Notes under the pieces: generated by a model
What the model was told of the DNA's origin: nothing
The model's database searches: none
Seen by the model: the letters and a program-made list of their open reading frames with translations, nothing else
Translations under genes and position numbers: made by a program
NCBI GenBank assembly: GCA_937974845.1
Contig: CALJVC010000128.1
Coordinates: 1-15,743 of the forward strand
Reading direction: 5' to 3'
Length of the DNA stretch: 15,743 nt
Source of the DNA: an uncultured Pseudogracilibacillus sp.
GTDB lineage: Bacteria > Bacillota > Bacilli > Bacillales > Amphibacillaceae
In this document: piece after piece, positions 5,755 to 13,178 of the stretch
Position numbering within the stretch: the stretch's first letter is position 1
How the letters are laid out: every line of letters begins with the position of its first letter

Positions 5755-7044
5755 ATGGCTTCCGTTGCTACTTTAGTATTTGTACTTACTTTATTTTTAG
5801 TCATACGGCAACCAAAAGGTCTGAATATCGGTTTTTCTGCTGTAATCGGTGCTATCTTAGCCTTACTTTTTGGTGTCGTGAATTTCACAGATATCGTAAC
5901 GGTAACAGAGATGGTTTGGAATGCGCCCTTGGCCTTTGTCGCTATCATTATTATTTCTATTCTTTTGGATGAAATTGGCCTTTTTGAATGGGCAGCTTTA
6001 CATATGGCTCGATTAGCGAAGGGAAAAGGTGTGAGGATGTTTATTTATTTGATGCTCCTCGGAGCGGTCGTTTCGGCTCTTTTTGCAAACGATGGAGCGG
6101 CTTTGATTTTAACTCCGATTATTTTAGCAATGGTCAGGAACCTTCGCTTTACGGAGCAGATGATCTTTCCTTTTATTATAGCAGGGGGATTTATAGCCGA
6201 TACGACCTCTCTACCATTTTTAATTAGCAACTTGGTCAATATTGTCGCAGCGGATTTTTTTCATATCGGTTTTGTAGAATATGCCATGCGGATGCTTTTG
6301 CCTAATTTATTTTCTCTTTTAGCAACGGCGCTCGTCCTTCTACTATATTTCCGAAAAGATATTCCCACAACCTATGATAGAAGCGGACTAAAGGAACCGA
6401 AAGAAGCTATTAGAGATCGAAGGTTGTTTCGACATGCTTGGTGGGTTCTAACATTACTTCTTATTGGTTATTTTACAAGTGAACTGTTTGCAATTCCTTT
6501 ATCTTTTATTGCGGGTGCTATTGCTGCTTTGTTCCTATTACTTGCTAGAAAAAGTTCGGTTATCGATACGAGGAGGGTCCTTGTAAGTGCGCCATGGGAC
6601 ATCGTTGTATTTTCCATCGGAATGTACGTCGTTGTCTTTGGCCTTGGAAATGCTGGACTAACAACAGGTCTTGCAAGGGTCATTAACTATTTAGCTGAAC
6701 AAGGGCTTTTTATTGCTACGATTGGCATGGGGGCAATCGCGGCCTTCTTGTCTTCAGTCATGAACAATTTACCGACGGTCATGATTGATGCCCTAGCTAT
6801 TCAGGAAACAGCTACTACCGGCACGCTTCGGGAAGGGTTAATCTATGCTAATGTCGTCGGTGCAGATCTCGGACCGAAGATTACCCCTATCGGCTCTTTA
6901 GCAACATTAGTATGGTTGCACGTCTTGCGACAGCAAGGAATTTATATTTCTTGGGGAACATACTTCCGTATTGGGATTCGCCTAACACCGCCGATTCTTT
7001 TTATGACGCTAGTTGGCCTATATTTCTCTCTACTTTTCTTTTAA
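5755..7044 (+). CDS. arsB: Arsenite efflux pump ArsB
   Basis: A 429-residue polytopic membrane protein that matches, from memory, ArsB of staphylococcal plasmid pI258 along its whole length. Shared segments include QPKGL...IG near the N-terminus, ILLDEIGLFEWAALHM, FANDGAALILTPIILAMVRNL, FIADTTSLPFLISNLVNIV, APWDIVVFSIGMYVVVFGL, FLSSVMNNLPTVMIDA and DLGPKITPIGSLATLVWLHVL. It exports arsenite and antimonite, driven by the proton motive force. Length is full. The start agrees with the staphylococcal N-terminus, although the ribosome binding site (GGAAG 11 nt away, or GAAG at 5747-5750) is modest. Unusually, no arsR repressor or arsC reductase gene is adjacent. The next gene is a TetR regulator 198 bp downstream that more probably belongs to the SMR genes. 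Confidence 0.93.
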   Translation: MASVATLVFVLTLFLVIRQPKGLNIGFSAVIGAILALLFGVVNFTDIVTVTEMVWNAPLAFVAIIIISILLDEIGLFEWAALHMARLAKGKGVRMFIYLMLLGAVVSALFANDGAALILTPIILAMVRNLRFTEQMIFPFIIAGGFIADTTSLPFLISNLVNIVAADFFHIGFVEYAMRMLLPNLFSLLATALVLLLYFRKDIPTTYDRSGLKEPKEAIRDRRLFRHAWWVLTLLLIGYFTSELFAIPLSFIAGAIAALFLLLARKSSVIDTRRVLVSAPWDIVVFSIGMYVVVFGLGNAGLTTGLARVINYLAEQGLFIATIGMGAIAAFLSSVMNNLPTVMIDALAIQETATTGTLREGLIYANVVGADLGPKITPIGSLATLVWLHVLRQQGIYISWGTYFRIGIRLTPPILFMTLVGLYFSLLFF

Positions 7045-7242
7045 TCTAGATAATTTTTCCAAGTGAAAGCATGGTTAACGACTTGATGGAAAGAATATAG
7101 TACGATAAGGAAGGTGACCTAAAGAGAGACTTGAATCTATAAAAGGATTAGTTTGAAGAAAAATACATCTCTTGTGAAGCAGGGAAAAGCTCTTTATAAT
7201 GTTGATGGTGAAGATTATGATGAACAAAGGGAAGGTGGACCG

Positions 7243-7818
7243 GTGGATAAAAAAGAGAGAATTGTTCGTTCGGCAATCGAATTATTTCAAAAACAAGGAA
7301 TACATAAAACAACGGTTTCTCATATTGTAAAGCGGGCGGAGATTGCCCAGGGTACCTTTTATTTATACTTTCCTTCCAAATTAGCCTTAATGCCTGCTAT
7401 CGCGGAAGAAATGGTAGAAGTTTTGGTAGATAAAATTAAAGAAAATATCGGTGATGAGACAGATTTTCCTCGACAAATGGAAAAGATGATCCAAGCGATT
7501 TTTTCGGTTAATAAGGAATATAGTGAATTGCTTGCTTTAATCTATTCTGGTCTCGCTTCGACGGAACATTTAAAAGAATGGGAAATGGTATATGCCCCTT
7601 GCTATGAATTGGTTAGCGATTTAATCGAAACGGCTAAACAGGAAGGTACAATCGCAACGCAGATTCCTTCCGAAAGGGTAGCAAAGTTAATTATCGGCTT
7701 GGTCGAATCCTCGGCTGAGCAAGTATACCTATACAATTATAGCGATGGAACAGAAATCGAGAGACAAAAGGAAGCCGTGACGCAGTTTTTATTCGATGCC
7801 TTACAAATGAAAAGATAA
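7243..7818 (+). CDS. TetR/AcrR-family transcriptional regulator
   Basis: A 191-residue one-domain-plus-ligand-pocket repressor. The N-terminal helix-turn-helix is clear: ERIVRSAIELFQKQG, then KTTVSHIVKRAEIAQGTFYLYFPSK (about residues 22-46). The C-terminal part is helical and variable, as usual for ligand binding. The chosen start is GTG at 7243 (MDKKERIV), preceded by AAGGTGG. A TTG at 7153 would add 30 residues lacking family character. It lies 82 bp upstream of a paired SMR exporter whose promoter carries a palindrome of TetR-operator type, so I infer it represses that exporter and is released by an exported compound. Control of arsB upstream is less likely because ArsB is normally under ArsR. 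Confidence 0.88.
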   Translation: MDKKERIVRSAIELFQKQGIHKTTVSHIVKRAEIAQGTFYLYFPSKLALMPAIAEEMVEVLVDKIKENIGDETDFPRQMEKMIQAIFSVNKEYSELLALIYSGLASTEHLKEWEMVYAPCYELVSDLIETAKQEGTIATQIPSERVAKLIIGLVESSAEQVYLYNYSDGTEIERQKEAVTQFLFDALQMKR

Positions 7819-7833
7819 AATACTTTATCTTTT
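7810..7833 (+). terminator. AT-rich hairpin over the tetR stop codon
   Basis: AAAAGATAAA / TTTATCTTTT form a 10-bp stem with a 4-nt loop (7820-7823) followed by a T-rich tract to 7841. It includes the tetR stop. With few GC pairs it is probably a leaky terminator. Confidence 0.5.
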
Positions 7834-7845
7834 TCTTTTTTATAG

Positions 7846-7867
7846 TATAATGAATGACTGTCAGTCA
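7846..7867 (+). promoter_or_regulatory. SMR promoter -10 with TetR-type operator
   Basis: A consensus -10 TATAAT (7846-7851, weak -35) is followed immediately by the palindrome TGACTG-T-CAGTCA (7855-7867), which would cover the transcription start. This arrangement is typical of TetR-family repression. No guanidine (ykkC-type) riboswitch fits in the short leader before 7901. Confidence 0.65.
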
Positions 7868-7900
7868 CTTTATAAAATATAACAGAAAAGGAAGAGGATT

Positions 7901-8251
7901 ATGCGTAACAAAGGTTGGCTATATGTAGCACTTACTTCATTTTTTGAATTGTTATGGATTTACTTATTTAATGTCGCCTCAGCTTGGTGGCATTGGATTT
8001 TTATTGTCTTTTTCATTATTGTAGATTTCCACTTTTTAACGAAGGCTTGCCAGCGGATTCCTACAGGAACGGTATATGCAATTTTTGCTGCGGTAGGAAC
8101 GTTAGGAACAGCCTTAATGGATATTTTCCTATTTGGTGAAACCTTAAGTGGTAGTAAGGTCTTTTTCATCGTTATTCTAGTTATCGGAGTAATTGGTTTA
8201 AACATGGCTGAAAGTATCGAAGAACAAAAAGCACTACGTGGGGTGAAGTAA
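7901..8251 (+). CDS. SMR-family efflux subunit, YkkC-like
   Basis: A 116-residue small multidrug resistance (DMT superfamily) protein with four membrane helices. The essential membrane glutamate is present (E16 in SFFELLWIYLF), and the loop-3 helix motif PTGTVYAIFAAVGTLGTALMDIFLFGE resembles the YkkC half of the YkkC/YkkD pair. The hydrophilic tail SIEEQKALRGVK is also YkkC-like. SMR pairs of this kind work as heterodimers in the cytoplasmic membrane and export guanidinium or cationic drugs by proton exchange; which of these applies here is not determinable. The ribosome binding site AAAGGAAGAGG precedes the ATG. It abuts the next gene with no gap. Confidence 0.88.
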   Translation: MRNKGWLYVALTSFFELLWIYLFNVASAWWHWIFIVFFIIVDFHFLTKACQRIPTGTVYAIFAAVGTLGTALMDIFLFGETLSGSKVFFIVILVIGVIGLNMAESIEEQKALRGVK

Positions 8252-8566
8252 TTGGGTTGGTTATACGTCTTTTTAGCGGCAGCATCAGAATTAGTTGGAG
8301 TAACTGGGCTAACTAAATATAGTAAAAAGAAGACTTTATTTTCTTTCCTTTTATATTATGGTGGCTTTGGTTTATCTTTTTATTTCTTATATCAATCTTT
8401 CCGATTTTTACAAGTAAGTACAGCCTATGCCGTGTGGATTGGTATTGGTACAGCCGGGGCTGTTTTAATCAATATGATATTCTTTAATGAATCGAAAAGT
8501 CCAGGAAAAATTATAAGTGTAATTTTAATTGTTATCGGTGTTGTAGGTTTAAAATATGTGTCATAG
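8252..8566 (+). CDS. SMR-family efflux subunit, YkkD-like
   Basis: A 104-residue partner of the preceding SMR protein. It has four predicted helices, the conserved E13 (AASELVGVTGLTKYS), and STAYAVWIGIGTAGAVLINMIFFNE, which matches the YkkD half of YkkC/YkkD-type heterodimers. The first codon is TTG, directly following the TAA of the upstream gene. GGGGTG within the end of that gene acts as the ribosome binding site, so translation is coupled. No terminator separates its stop from the next promoter (8558-8586), which overlaps the stop codon. Confidence 0.87.
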   Translation: MGWLYVFLAAASELVGVTGLTKYSKKKTLFSFLLYYGGFGLSFYFLYQSFRFLQVSTAYAVWIGIGTAGAVLINMIFFNESKSPGKIISVILIVIGVVGLKYVS

Positions 8567-8586
8567 CAATGGAAATATGTTATACT
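8558..8586 (+). promoter_or_regulatory. Promoter of the S-box leader
   Basis: -35-like GTGTCA (8558-8563), 17-nt spacer, extended -10 TGT-TATACT (8578-8586). The predicted start near 8593 lies just before the riboswitch P1 stem, which supports the site. Read-through from the SMR operon may add to transcription. Confidence 0.6.
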
Positions 8587-8601
8587 CATTTTCATTGGAT
8601 C

Positions 8602-8703
8602 TTGTTATCGAGAGTGACGGAGAGAACTAGCTCGTTGAAGTCACAGCAACCTGCCAAGGGCAAGGTGCTCCTACTAGCGAAGCATTGCTTTGGGTGATAA
8701 CGA
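8602..8703 (+). promoter_or_regulatory. SAM-I (S-box) riboswitch aptamer
   Basis: P1 is TTGTTATC (8602-8609) with GATAACGA (8696-8703). P2 is GTGAC/GTCAC around the kink-turn-type core GGAGAGA...GTTGAAG. The conserved CAGCAACC follows, then P3 (ACCTGCC-aag-GGCAAGGT) and P4 (CGAAGC-att-GCTTTG). Compared with the remembered S-box consensus, the P2 loop reads GAG-A-ACTAG-CTC instead of GGG-A-CTGG-CCC, and the pseudoknot partner reads CTAG (8674-8677) instead of CCAG. Both stem and pseudoknot are thus changed in a compensating way, strong evidence of a real aptamer. SAM binding stabilises P1. Confidence 0.95.
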
Positions 8704-8716
8704 AACGGTAAAGTTC

Positions 8717-8757
8717 ACACCTTTCGTTGCGAAGGCAATGAAAGGTGTTTTATTTTA
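8717..8757 (+). terminator. Riboswitch-controlled terminator with antiterminator
   Basis: ACACCTTTCGTTGC (8717-8730) pairs with GCAATGAAAGGTGT (8735-8748) around a GAAG loop, 14 bp with one G-U, followed by TTTTATTTTAT. The alternative antiterminator pairs AACGAAA(c)GGT (8699-8709) with ACCTTTCGTT (8719-8728). It shares AACGA with the 3' side of P1. So SAM bound gives P1 plus terminator (off), and low SAM gives antiterminator (on). Confidence 0.93.
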
Positions 8758-8821
8758 TGAAGAACCTTTGTTTTGGTTTAAAATCCTAAACATATATATT
8801 TTAGAAAGGAAAGGGAAGTAC

Positions 8822-9298
8822 ATGTTTCAACCAACTTTATATACGAAGAGTCGAGAAGAAAATTATGAAACCGTTATTCAGCAGCTAGCAAGTTTGATTG
8901 AAGGTGAAGAAGATCTCATCGCGAATATGGCCAATGCTTCGGCTCTTTTAGCTCATTTTTTATCTAATATAAATTGGGTAGGCTTCTATCTTTGGAAGGA
9001 CGGAGAACTTGTCCTAGGACCATTTCAAGGTTTACCTGCTTGTGTACGAATTCCCTATGGAAAGGGAGTATGCGGTACCGCAATAAAAAAAGGAGAAACC
9101 CTAGTTGTCGGGAACGTGCATGAATTTCCCGGACATATCGCCTGTGATGCCCGATCGAAATCTGAAATTGTCCTCCCCTTAATAAAAAAAGGGGAGTTAC
9201 TGGGAGTTCTCGATATTGATAGTCCAATCTATTATCGTTTTGATGAGATAGATCGTCATTATCTTGAAAAATTTGTTGCAACCTTGCTAGCTAGTTAA
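8822..9298 (+). CDS. msrC: Free methionine-(R)-sulfoxide reductase (fRMsr, GAF domain)
   Basis: A 158-residue single GAF-domain protein. The three family cysteines are present: C74 in LPACVRIPYG, C84 in GKGVCGTA and C108 in FPGHIACD. They correspond to C84, C94 and C118 of the E. coli enzyme with a constant offset of ten; C108 is the catalytic one. NWVGFYL, VGNVHEFPGHIACDARSKSEIVLP and GVLDIDSP are family hallmarks. It reduces free (not protein-bound) methionine-R-sulfoxide to methionine in the cytoplasm, using thioredoxin as electron donor. The B. subtilis counterpart is YtsP. The start at 8822 is fixed by AAAGGAAAGGG just upstream and by the family N-terminus. It is controlled by the S-box leader, so it should be expressed when SAM falls. 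Apparently monocistronic. Confidence 0.93.
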   Translation: MFQPTLYTKSREENYETVIQQLASLIEGEEDLIANMANASALLAHFLSNINWVGFYLWKDGELVLGPFQGLPACVRIPYGKGVCGTAIKKGETLVVGNVHEFPGHIACDARSKSEIVLPLIKKGELLGVLDIDSPIYYRFDEIDRHYLEKFVATLLAS

Positions 9299-9302
9299 TA
9301 TT

Positions 9303-9330
9303 ATGGGCTTTCTTATAAGAAGCAACCCAT
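9303..9330. terminator. Hairpin between convergent genes
   Basis: ATGGG / CCCAT close an inner stem GCTT-t-CTTATAAG-AAGC, making a stable hairpin between the stops of the fRMsr gene and the convergent lipoprotein gene. There is no clear T run on either strand, so termination strength is uncertain. Confidence 0.45.
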
Positions 9331-9340
9331 GAATTATTCG

Positions 9341-9928
9341 TTAATGGATCACTTTAAAGTCGATGCTCGTATCAAATTGAATATGGGCATCTTCCTTTGC
9401 TACACCAGGCTCGATAATGAAAAAGTCGAAACTAGCCTTTACTTCATAATAACCTAAAGGAAAATCTTCCCGCTTACGGAAATTTTCAATAAACTCCTGC
9501 TCTTCCTTACCCATCGTTCTATCGGATACGATTGAACTCTTGTTGAAATTAACGCTATAAGGAACACCGTTAATGAGATTGGTCGTCGCTCCAATTTCTT
9601 TCCGTATTATAGGAAGAGAATATCCGCGGATTTTTTCTTGAAGATTAAAGTAAATAGGCTCATCGCTAAAGGATATTTGAATCTCCTCTTCTTCACCTAT
9701 ATAGGTTAATTCCCCTTTGAGAAGGACGATCTCTCCTTCGTAATGGATTGGGTGATCGGTATAAAGGCGAAATAAGAAATCCCCCTCTTCCATCTCGATA
9801 GTATGTTGTTTTGGTTCATATTGTTCGAGCTCCTCAAGCATTTCCTTCGTTGAAGGTTTTCCTGCATTACAACTGAAAAGAAGGAAAGTAAAAAGTAGGA
9901 TGGAAGCCCGTATTATGTTCACACGCAT
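9341..9928 (-). CDS. Putative lipoprotein of unknown function
   Basis: A 195-residue secreted lipoprotein. The N-terminus MRVNIIRASILLFTFLLFSC has two arginines, a hydrophobic stretch and a lipobox LFSC with C20 as the lipidation site, followed by NAG. The mature part is rich in acidic residues (EELEQYE, EEGDFLF, IGEEEEIQI) and alternates beta-type segments (FLFRLYTDHPIHYEGEIVLLKGELTYIG), suggesting an all-beta, immunoglobulin-like fold on the outer face of the membrane. I do not recognise the family with confidence; it resembles small Bacillus lipoproteins of unknown role. Upstream on the minus strand lie GAGGG at moderate spacing and a good sigma-A promoter (9956-9984). It is monocistronic. 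Confidence 0.75.
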   Translation of the reverse strand: MRVNIIRASILLFTFLLFSCNAGKPSTKEMLEELEQYEPKQHTIEMEEGDFLFRLYTDHPIHYEGEIVLLKGELTYIGEEEEIQISFSDEPIYFNLQEKIRGYSLPIIRKEIGATTNLINGVPYSVNFNKSSIVSDRTMGKEEQEFIENFRKREDFPLGYYEVKASFDFFIIEPGVAKEDAHIQFDTSIDFKVIH

Positions 9929-9955
9929 CCTAAGCCCTCTATTCTTTTTGCTTGT

Positions 9956-9984
9956 ACTATAACATAGCTGTCCTTCTTTCTCAA
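9956..9984 (-). promoter_or_regulatory. Sigma-A promoter of the lipoprotein gene
   Basis: Minus strand: -35 TTGAGA (9979-9984), 17-nt spacer, extended -10 TGT-TATAGT (TATAGT at 9956-9961). About 27 nt separate the -10 from the ATG at 9928. Confidence 0.75.
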
Positions 9985-10101
9985 TAAGAATTTTAAATCA
10001 AGAGAAAAGGTTATTATAAGTAAGGTTTAAAATAAATCGTTTTCGTATAAAATCTCCTACAAATCCTTGTTTAAAATGGGCAGAAAAATGAAACGTTAAA
10101 T

Positions 10102-11523
10102 TTACAGCCCAATAATCGACTTTACTTCTAAATATTCATTAATCCCGTAATCTCCCCACTCCCGACCAATTCCTGATTGTTTATAACCACCGAAAGGTAA
10201 GGAATAGTCTGATTGTGCTCCATTAATAATCACTCGACCAACCCGAAGTTCGTTCGCAATTTTTCTTATAGTTGTTTCATCCTTTCCTAAAATATAGGCA
10301 GCTAGTCCATAAATTGTGTCGTTAGCGATGGAAATTGCTTCATCGATTGTTTCGTAGGTTAGAATAGACATCACAGGACCGAATATCTCCTCCTGGGCAA
10401 TGGTCATATCATTGGTAACATCTGAGAAAATCGTCGGCTGTACATAATAGCCCTTCTCTAACCCTGCAGGTTTTCCTAATCCACCAGCTACGAGCGTCGC
10501 CCCTTCTTCCATACCTTTTTGGATATAGTATTGTACCCGCTCATATTGCGCCTGGGATACGAGGGGACCGAGGCGGGTCGATGCTTCATGCGGGTTACCG
10601 ACACGATATGTTTCAAGTTGTTCTTTAGCAAGCTTAATGAATTCTTCTTGCCTATCCTGAGGGATGAGGGTGCGTGAAGCTAAAGTGCACACTTGTCCAC
10701 AATTAAACATGACGTTAGCTACAGCTATTTTAGCCGCTGTTTCTAAATCGAAATCATCGAGGACAATAAATGGCGATTTACCTCCTAACTCTAAGGAAAC
10801 CTTTTTAATAGTATCTGCGGCTTTTTTACTAATTGTTTTTCCGGTTTCTCCAGACCCCGTAAAGGATATTTTATCTACATCGGGATGGGTAGTTAAGGCT
10901 TCCCCGACACTTTCTCCCCTCCCATTGACTAAGTTGAAAACTCCCTTTGGAAGACCGGAAGCTTCGATAATTTCCGCTAGAATAATCGCGGATAAAGGAG
11001 TAAATTCTGAAGGTTTTAAAACAAGGGTACAACCGGCTGCAAGAGCACTAGCAACTTTGGTAACAGATTGGTTCATCGGGAAGTTCCAAGGAGTAATAAG
11101 GGCACAAACACCGATCGGCTCCTTTTGAATAATTCCCGCCTCTCGTTTTTCGATAAAAGAAAAACTTTCCAATTGCCTAATAGCTTCTTTAAAATGTTCT
11201 AGCCCCATCTGGTAATGTGTCCTTTCACTGATTCTTTTCGGGGAACCTAATTCGAGAGTAATGGTATCGACCAAATCTTTTTTCCTCTTTTCATAGGAGG
11301 AGACAATAGCCTTTAAATAAGCGATTCTTTCTTTTACGGTCGTTTTAGCATAGGAAGGAAACGCTTTCTTCGCTGACCTAACAGCAGAAGCAACATCTTC
11401 TTCATTCCCGTCACAAACTTTAGCAACAATCTCTTCCGTACTTGGATCGATGACCTCAATGAATTGATCCCCTGCAGAAGGGAGCCACTCTCCATTGATA
11501 AATTGACGATTTTCAATACGCAT
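10102..11523 (-). CDS. NAD(P)-dependent aldehyde dehydrogenase
   Basis: A 473-residue member of the ALDH superfamily that oxidises an aldehyde to the carboxylate. Hallmarks are TPWNFP with N147, LKPSEFTPLSA for cofactor binding, FTGSGETG, the general-base glutamate E245 in LELGGKSP, the nucleophile C279 in NCGQVCTLASR, EEIFGPV, and the C-terminal LPFGGYKQSGIGREWG..GINEYLEVKSI. Length and all catalytic residues are normal. The start at 11523 is supported by AAAGGAGT on the minus strand; the frame stays open 81 nt further upstream without a ribosome binding site. A weak promoter (TTACAT, 17 nt, TATATA) can be seen on the minus strand before it. The substrate is not determined; the sequence is of the general medium-chain/aromatic aldehyde type. 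No clear terminator follows; the gap 9985-10101 between it and the lipoprotein promoter shows nothing else. Confidence 0.92.
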   Translation of the reverse strand: MRIENRQFINGEWLPSAGDQFIEVIDPSTEEIVAKVCDGNEEDVASAVRSAKKAFPSYAKTTVKERIAYLKAIVSSYEKRKKDLVDTITLELGSPKRISERTHYQMGLEHFKEAIRQLESFSFIEKREAGIIQKEPIGVCALITPWNFPMNQSVTKVASALAAGCTLVLKPSEFTPLSAIILAEIIEASGLPKGVFNLVNGRGESVGEALTTHPDVDKISFTGSGETGKTISKKAADTIKKVSLELGGKSPFIVLDDFDLETAAKIAVANVMFNCGQVCTLASRTLIPQDRQEEFIKLAKEQLETYRVGNPHEASTRLGPLVSQAQYERVQYYIQKGMEEGATLVAGGLGKPAGLEKGYYVQPTIFSDVTNDMTIAQEEIFGPVMSILTYETIDEAISIANDTIYGLAAYILGKDETTIRKIANELRVGRVIINGAQSDYSLPFGGYKQSGIGREWGDYGINEYLEVKSIIGL

Positions 11524-11628
11524 TAGGATTACTCCTTTCCCATTTATATATATTCCTATTTTATCACATGTAACGTACGAATTAGCCTTAACTTTCTCTT
11601 CCATTTAAGGATAAACACTTTTATTCAT

Positions 11629-11657
11629 GCATGTTTTACACAATTTCGCACAAAATG
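11629..11657 (+). promoter_or_regulatory. Tentative SigG promoter of the germination operon
   Basis: GCATG (11629-11633) fits the SigG -35 pattern GMATR, and CAAAATG (11651-11657), 17 nt further, is a partial match to CATnMTA. GerA-type operons are transcribed by SigG in the forespore of B. subtilis; here the -10 is imperfect, so this is a proposal supported mainly by context. Confidence 0.4.
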
Positions 11658-11687
11658 ATAGTACATCTATGGAAAGAGTGATTGTAC

Positions 11688-13178
11688 ATGGTTCAATTTT
11701 TACATCATCATAGCGTGGGCAATATGTATACGTCATTAGAAGAAAATATCAACTTCTTACAGGACAGCTTTAACAATACCGAGGACTTTATAATAGATAC
11801 CTTATCCATAGATCAAGGGAAAGCGAAGGTACTTTATTTAGAAACCTTGAACGATCAAAAGAAAATCGAAGAATTTATTTTTCGTCCGACCGAAGAACAC
11901 AATTCTTATGATGCTTTATCTGCTGCTTTAGAGAGTTTATCCCATGATACGACGAGCAATTTACAACAAATAATAAGTTATTTATTAGAAGGAAAAAGTA
12001 TCGTCCTTTTATCAGGTAAAAATAAGGCCTATGCCTTTCATACAGCTTATCAAATTCAACGTTCGCCTGAGGAACCTGATAATGAAAAGACTGTTCGAGG
12101 CTCCCATTTAGGTTTTATCGAGGATTTGAACACCAATATATCGATGTTGCGCAAACGTATAAAAAATACCGATCTTAAGGTTGAATATATTACCTTAGGT
12201 AGTGCTTCGAAAAAAAAGACCGCAATTATTTATATGAACAATCTAGCTAACGAAGAAACCTTAAAACAAATTCGGGAAAGATTGCACTCAATTTCAATCG
12301 ATACGATCTTTGCTCCAGGGTATATTGAAGAGTTTATAGAAGAAACGCCACTATCTCCTTTTCCACAAAATCTGTATACCGAAAGACCGGACCGTGTAGA
12401 GGCCCATTTAATGGAAGGTCGAATAGCGATCATGAGCGATAACAGTACGGATGCGATTATTTTACCGGTCACATTTTTTGCATTTTTTCAATCGCCTGAC
12501 GATTACAATAACCGATTTTACGCTGGTTCTGTGTTTCGTCTTTTTCGTTTATTTAGTTTTATTGGAACGCTTTTACTTCCGCCGATTTATATCGCCTTAG
12601 TAGCCTTTCATTTTGAAATTATCCCTTATGAGATGGTTACTTTAGTAAAAAGTTCGATATCAGGAATACCTTTTTCCCCTTTTTTCGAAGCGATGTTGAT
12701 GGCAATTACGGTCGAACTCATTAGGGAAGCCGGAATTAGGTTACCTTCACCAATCGGTGAGACGATTGGAATTGTCGGCGGTTTAATTATCGGTGATGCG
12801 GTTGTAAACGCCGGAGTTGTATCGAATATGATGGTTATCGTTATTGCGATGACAGCGATTATGTCTTTTACCGTAACCTCTTATGAAATGAGCAATACTG
12901 TTCGAATGCTAAATTTACCCATTATGATTGCAGCGGCCTTGTTTGGTTTCGCTGGAATTATTCTTGCTGTACTTTTTATCATCATCCATATGTGTAAGTT
13001 AGAGTCCTTCGGCACGCCTTACTTATCTCCTTTAACTCCTTTACGTATGCAGGAATTAAAGGATGCTATCGTACGTTTTCCTATCTGGTCTTTAAAACAT
13101 CGACCAATCGATGTAAAACCGAAGAAAAGAATTCGCCAAGTAAATTCTCAGGAGTGGAAACATGACCACGAAAGATAA
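11688..13178 (+). CDS. Spore germination receptor subunit A (GerA family)
   Basis: A 496-residue A subunit of a GerA-type nutrient germinant receptor located in the spore inner membrane. The N-terminal cytoplasmic domain (about residues 1-240) contains QRSPEEPDNEKTVRGSHLGF, then EDLNTNISMLRKRI. The membrane part (about 285-440) carries the family motifs FEAMLMAITVELIREAGIRLP, TIGIVGGLIIGDAVV and SNMMVIVIAMTAI. A basic C-terminal tail ends in KKRIRQVNSQEW. The ATG at 11688 is preferred over a TTG at 11682 because GGAAAGAG lies about 9 nt upstream of it. SHLGF replaces the more usual PREGF in the N-terminal signature. The A subunit binds or transmits the germinant signal; specificity cannot be read from sequence. 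The gene overlaps the B subunit gene by 17 nt. Confidence 0.95.
   Translation: MVQFLHHHSVGNMYTSLEENINFLQDSFNNTEDFIIDTLSIDQGKAKVLYLETLNDQKKIEEFIFRPTEEHNSYDALSAALESLSHDTTSNLQQIISYLLEGKSIVLLSGKNKAYAFHTAYQIQRSPEEPDNEKTVRGSHLGFIEDLNTNISMLRKRIKNTDLKVEYITLGSASKKKTAIIYMNNLANEETLKQIRERLHSISIDTIFAPGYIEEFIEETPLSPFPQNLYTERPDRVEAHLMEGRIAIMSDNSTDAIILPVTFFAFFQSPDDYNNRFYAGSVFRLFRLFSFIGTLLLPPIYIALVAFHFEIIPYEMVTLVKSSISGIPFSPFFEAMLMAITVELIREAGIRLPSPIGETIGIVGGLIIGDAVVNAGVVSNMMVIVIAMTAIMSFTVTSYEMSNTVRMLNLPIMIAAALFGFAGIILAVLFIIIHMCKLESFGTPYLSPLTPLRMQELKDAIVRFPIWSLKHRPIDVKPKKRIRQVNSQEWKHDHER

Noticed and set aside
5589..5972. 127-codon plus-strand frame upstream of and overlapping arsB, with an internal ATG at 5616
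   Set aside because: No ribosome binding site before either ATG, the second ATG falls inside the likely -10, and more than half overlaps the well-supported arsB in another frame.
7153..7242. TTG start giving a 221-residue TetR protein
   Set aside because: The added 30 residues lack TetR character, while GTG at 7243 has AAGGTGG upstream and begins directly before the helix-turn-helix domain.
8690..8821. Upstream extension of the fRMsr frame into the riboswitch
   Set aside because: The extra codons cover the S-box terminator; the ATG at 8822 has the strong ribosome binding site and the family N-terminus.
10664..11128. Long plus-strand open frame opposite the aldehyde dehydrogenase
   Set aside because: It is antisense to a gene with all catalytic motifs intact; no ribosome binding site or protein character.
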